From Euborellia annulipes (lineage: Eukaryota; Arthropoda; Insecta; Dermaptera; Anisolabididae): a DNA stretch of 64,000 nt. Shown piece by piece: positions 60,741 through 64,000 of the stretch. The stretch is taken from contig JAKCPI010000376.1 in the NCBI GenBank assembly GCA_023213315.1, positions 1 to 64,000 on the forward strand, read 5' to 3'. The position numbers were made by a program, and so were the translations under genes. Position 1 is the stretch's first letter; every line of letters starts with the position of its first letter. Under the pieces are notes generated by a model that was not told the DNA's origin, ran no database searches, and saw only the letters and a program-made list of their open reading frames with translations.

Positions 60741-60870
60741 CTGATAAGCGCCAAAAGAGCTCTTTCTGATTCGCTCAATTGCTCCTTATGCGATGCATTC
60801 AATTCGCAAATTAATTTCGGAAGACATGAGTTTTTTATGACCGATGTTAATTTTGATCTTGTTGCCGAAG
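60741..60870 (-). CDS. Gene Z internal exon, C-x5-C motif exon
   Basis: Excellent splice sites: TTTTCTCTCTTTTCAG before 60870 and AG|GTAGGC after 60741. The exon is 130 nt, too short for a long open frame. Only one frame is open; it enters with two bases and leaves two (phase 2), joining the 52469 exon in frame across an 8.3-kb intron. It encodes SATRSKLTSVIKNS, CLPKLIC (C-x5-C), ELNASHKEQ and LSESERALLALI. The pattern C-x5-C-E-L followed by a helical ERALLALI is the shared feature with gene X exon 4. The 5' exons, including any signal peptide, lie beyond the window or were not recognised. Confidence 0.83.
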
Positions 60871-61304
60871 CTGAAAAGAGAGAAAAAAAAATATTAAAAT
60901 AGTTCAAATGTATTCTATTAGAAGTGAAAGAGAAATTTAATTAACAGTCATGTTAAAAATATAGAAAGACATTGACCGAGATGTTTATAAATAAAATCAG
61001 AAGCGAAGACGTTTATTATATGCGCAAAAATAATTTTTTCACGAGGTACAGTATATCAAATATTTAAAATACGAATTAGGAAAACTACACTAATAAGAGA
61101 TGCGCCATTGACCGGCCCATTGAATATTTTGAATTCTCTAAGTGCAAAATTCAAATAAAATACAACTTTGGGCTGAGTGTTGTCAAAAATTGATATTGCC
61201 TTTTGTACTTGAAAATAAAATTGGTTTTTAGCCCGTCAGACTCTACCTCAAATACACAAGTCAAATTCATTTTTTTTTTTAACTTGATTTAAATAATAAA
61301 TTCG

Positions 61305-61570
61305 CCCACGGGTCTTGGAGTAGTTGGTAGCGTGCCTACCTTCTATACCGAACGTCGCGGGTTCGGACCCCAGGCAGTCCGATGATTTTATTTAAGGCAT
61401 CTGGATACCAAATGACTTAAATTAAAATGCCTGGACCCCCAATTGATATATTGAACATACTGAGTATCGTTAAAAGTCTTATATGGCCTCAGTTGCCGAA
61501 AAGACTGTGTGAATGTGTGTGTGAGTGTGTGTGAATGTTTAAAAAATAAATAATAATAATAATAAATTCG
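61305..61570 (+). mobile_element. tRNA-derived SINE, most complete copy
   Basis: tRNA-like head (GTCTTGGAGTAGTTGGTAGC, box B GTCGCGGGTTCGGACCCC), body (GATGATTTTATTTAAGGCAT, AAATGCCTGGACCCCC), terminal GTTGCCGAAAAGACTG, GTGTGTGTGAGTG and an (AAT)n end. Serves as the family reference here. Confidence 0.78.
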
Positions 61571-62347
61571 TTCACTCTGGAATGACAGACCAAAAGACGT
61601 AATTAAAAAATGTGTAGGGCCTACTTTATATTTAATTACGAAATCTCTTTCTGCTCAATTATTTTCGATGGGAAAATAATTTATTTAATTATAATAATTA
61701 AAGGTCAAAGAGTTTTTAAGGGAAATTGTTTAATTGTATACTCTATGTTGATATTTTAAATTAATTCGGGAGTACTTGCTGATGAGGCTGCAATCGGAGA
61801 AAGTAACTACAGAACTTAAATAAAAAATAGCCAAAATCGAAGGGAATTTATTTGTCGATCTTCAAAGAACAAAGTGAAAGAAGAAAGAAATATGAAAATG
61901 GATGGTTTCTCGTGATTAGGTGAAAGTTTGAAAGAAATGATAATATTTTTTTGTTAAGTTGTTTCAGCATCTGGCCATATAGACTTTCAAACAATTTAAT
62001 ATTTATTTTAAGAGGATAGAGCAAGGTATATTTGTATACAGTAGAGCTAATATCAATATCAAGATTTTAATATATTTATTATTAAGAAAAAATGCGTAGA
62101 TTTCAAAATAAATAAATGGATGTTCCAAGTGTGTTGTATATTTAAATGTTATCTTATCTTGTAGTGAATTAAAGTATTGTTTCAAAGCTTATATATGATT
62201 ATAATATATTTTTGTAAGTAGTGTATGGAGACATGCCCTTCTTTACTTGCTTAGAGATCTTATGCTTCATTATAAATGAAGCTTCTTTCGGGATTAGTGA
62301 TGCTAGTGAAATATAAAAATTAGTAAAAGACCAATTATTTTATTTCG

Positions 62348-63232
62348 CTTTTTTACTTTCTCGTATAGAGAAAGTTATGTAATCGTAAAAATTCGACTTC
62401 GAGATTTTGATGTTTATCCACGTTTTAGACCTCCCTGAGTCCAAAAAAACCATTTTTGGCATTATGTCTGTGTGTGTGTGTGTGTGTGTGTGAACACGAT
62501 TGCTTAAAAACCAAAGCAGCTAGATCGATGAAATTTGTTATATGCTCCTTACACTAAAATTGTAGATTTCTATCAACTTTTGGAGTAAATACGTCACTTG
62601 GAAGTAGTACTTTACTTAAAAAAGTTTTTCAAAAATTTTGAAATTTTCAATTTTTTTGTTATATTATGATAAAATACTCTATTTTAAAAGCTTTTATTCT
62701 TTGACATTTTTTTCGAAAACTGAATAGTTTTTGAAATAATCAAAGAAGAAATAGAAAATTTTCGTTAATTTTGATAAAAACTCAAAACAAAATCATACAG
62801 GTGTCATTAAAAAAAGGGTAAATATAAACAAATGAATTTGTGAAACAAATGAATTTGTTTATATTTACCCTTTAATGCACCTGTATGATTTTGTTTTGAG
62901 TTTTTATCAAAATTAACGAAAATTTTCTATTTCTTCTTTTGATTATTTCAAAAACTATTCAGTTTTCGAAAAAAATGTCAAAGAATAAAAACTTTTAAAA
63001 TAGAGTATTTTATCATAATATAACAAAAAAATTGAAAATTTCAAAATTTTTGAAAAACTTTTTAAGTAAAGTACTACTCCAAGTGACGTATTTACTCCAA
63101 AAGTTGATAAGAAATCTACAATTTTAGTGTAAGGAGCATATAACAAATTTCATCGATCTAGCTGCTTTGGTTTTTAAGCAATCGTGTTCACACACACACC
63201 CAGACGTAATTCCAAAAGAATATACGAGAAAG
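62348..63232. mobile_element. Head-to-head MITE family B palindrome
   Basis: Left copy starts TTTACTTTCTCGTATAGAGA; right copy ends ATACGAGAAAGTC. The two run in opposite directions and meet near 62845 at AAACAAATGAATTTGT repeats. Arms of about 420 bp are highly similar. The (GT)n tract (62469-62492) mirrors the CACACACACC at 63190. Confidence 0.75.
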
Positions 63233-63249
63233 TCTCGGGGAAGTCAATC

Positions 63250-64000
63250 CCCATATTTTTGACCATTTGATTGTACATATTTTATTTCCCTCATCATGTA
63301 GAAAAATCAAATTTATTCGTCGCGTCTACTGATAATACAAAGTAAGCCTAACCAAGAATCAGAGAAGTTTGATAGGAAGAGATATGATTTAGAAAGATAA
63401 ATAAATATCAGTTTTGGTCGGACAACTCGTGCACTTTCTAAGAGTCGGTTTTTCATTCATGGTCAAGTAGCTAGCTTGGAATGAAGAAACCTTCTTCATT
63501 ACAAACAATTGTAAATGTATCATATTATGATTAAAAGAAATAGAATCAAAAATAACATAAACATTTCTACTTCTTTTAATAATAATATCGCAGGTTTTAT
63601 ATCAAGATTTAATATTGAAGAGGATTTCTTCATTACAAGGCTTAACTACTTGCCCATGAATGTCCAGGGGTGGGACATTTCTTAGAATATTAAGTAAAAA
63701 TTTCTCTTATTATATAATAATCTAATACTTAAAGGGTAAACAGAGTGTGAATATTAATATTGTGGCACGTTACGTAGAGATGGAAAAAAGTACGCAGAAG
63801 AAATATTTGTATAGGCCTACATACGGCTTCCTCCCACGTAGTACACTATTATCAATAATGAATTCAATGAGCATAATTTAACTTTCTATTAAAGGATCCT
63901 ACATTACCAATAGTGAATTGTCAGGTCTGTAGCGAGGGGGAGGGCGAAAAAACTTTGAAAAATGTAGGGTGGATTAATATAATTTTGTTCAATGATATTC
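63250..64000. other. AT-rich DNA, no feature seen
   Basis: No exon or repeat supported; a G-rich CTGTAGCGAGGGGGAGGG at 63930 may be the start of another short TIR element cut by the window edge. Confidence 0.4.

Noticed and set aside
1..64000. CRISPR array, bacterial operon or phage content
   Set aside because: Spliced exons, tRNA-derived SINEs, eukaryotic DNA transposons and absence of dense coding exclude a prokaryotic origin; no regularly spaced repeats seen.

Overview
The window is AT-rich eukaryotic nuclear DNA, roughly 70% A+T by eye. Most of it is decayed mobile-element sequence, in which a few short, better-balanced, properly spliced exons are scattered. The exon style, the long introns (one exceeds 7 kb), the secreted-protein family and the repeats (tRNA-derived SINEs, hAT, PIF/Harbinger and Tc1/mariner-like MITEs, and Penelope-type foldbacks with hammerhead-like motifs) point to an arthropod with a repeat-rich genome. 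A crustacean is my best guess, but the sequence does not prove it.

Genes. I reconstruct parts of three protein genes, all on the minus strand and all apparently related. Gene X (about 16.55 kb to beyond position 1) has a possible non-coding first exon at 16.5 kb and coding exons at 15346-15252 (signal peptide), 10344-10214, 8580-8386, 8257-8053 and 838-1; the last runs off the left edge. Gene Y has a signal-peptide exon at 43006-42817 and a cysteine-motif exon at 37303-37111; its final exon was not found. Gene Z has a cysteine-motif exon at 60870-60741 and a terminal exon with stop at 52469-52298; its 5' end lies right of the window. In each gene one exon carries a C-x5-C motif and ends in a phase-2 intron. 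In X and Z the next exon starts with one base completing a codon and encodes a second cysteine pair followed by proline (YPSCP in X, FPGCP in Z). This shared architecture suggests a tandem array of secreted paralogues. Two intact tRNA-Gln genes of different isoacceptors (TTG and CTG) lie 0.6 kb apart on the plus strand in the region between Y exon 2 and Y exon 1.

Repeats by region. 0.8-7.5 kb: a TA-flanked MITE, four or more copies of an ACTTTCTCTTACC-ended family, and SINEs. 7-18 kb: Penelope-like hammerhead motifs and foldbacks. 20-27 kb: a Tc1-like MITE and a 2.96-kb PIF/Harbinger-type element containing a nearly perfect palindrome with 955-bp arms. 30-37 kb: foldbacks with hammerhead motifs. 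38-50 kb: SINEs, short hAT-like elements and a dead pogo-like transposon. 52-63 kb: more foldbacks, two hAT elements sharing a target-site duplication, SINEs and a head-to-head MITE palindrome.

The strongest unexplained signal is a set of about a dozen dispersed motifs of the form CTGANGA, one extra A/T, a stem whose two sides change together, then GAAACGT or a close variant. They are very probably small hammerhead ribozyme variants of Penelope-like elements. No computation was run: all joins, repeat limits and identities are from reading the sequence.
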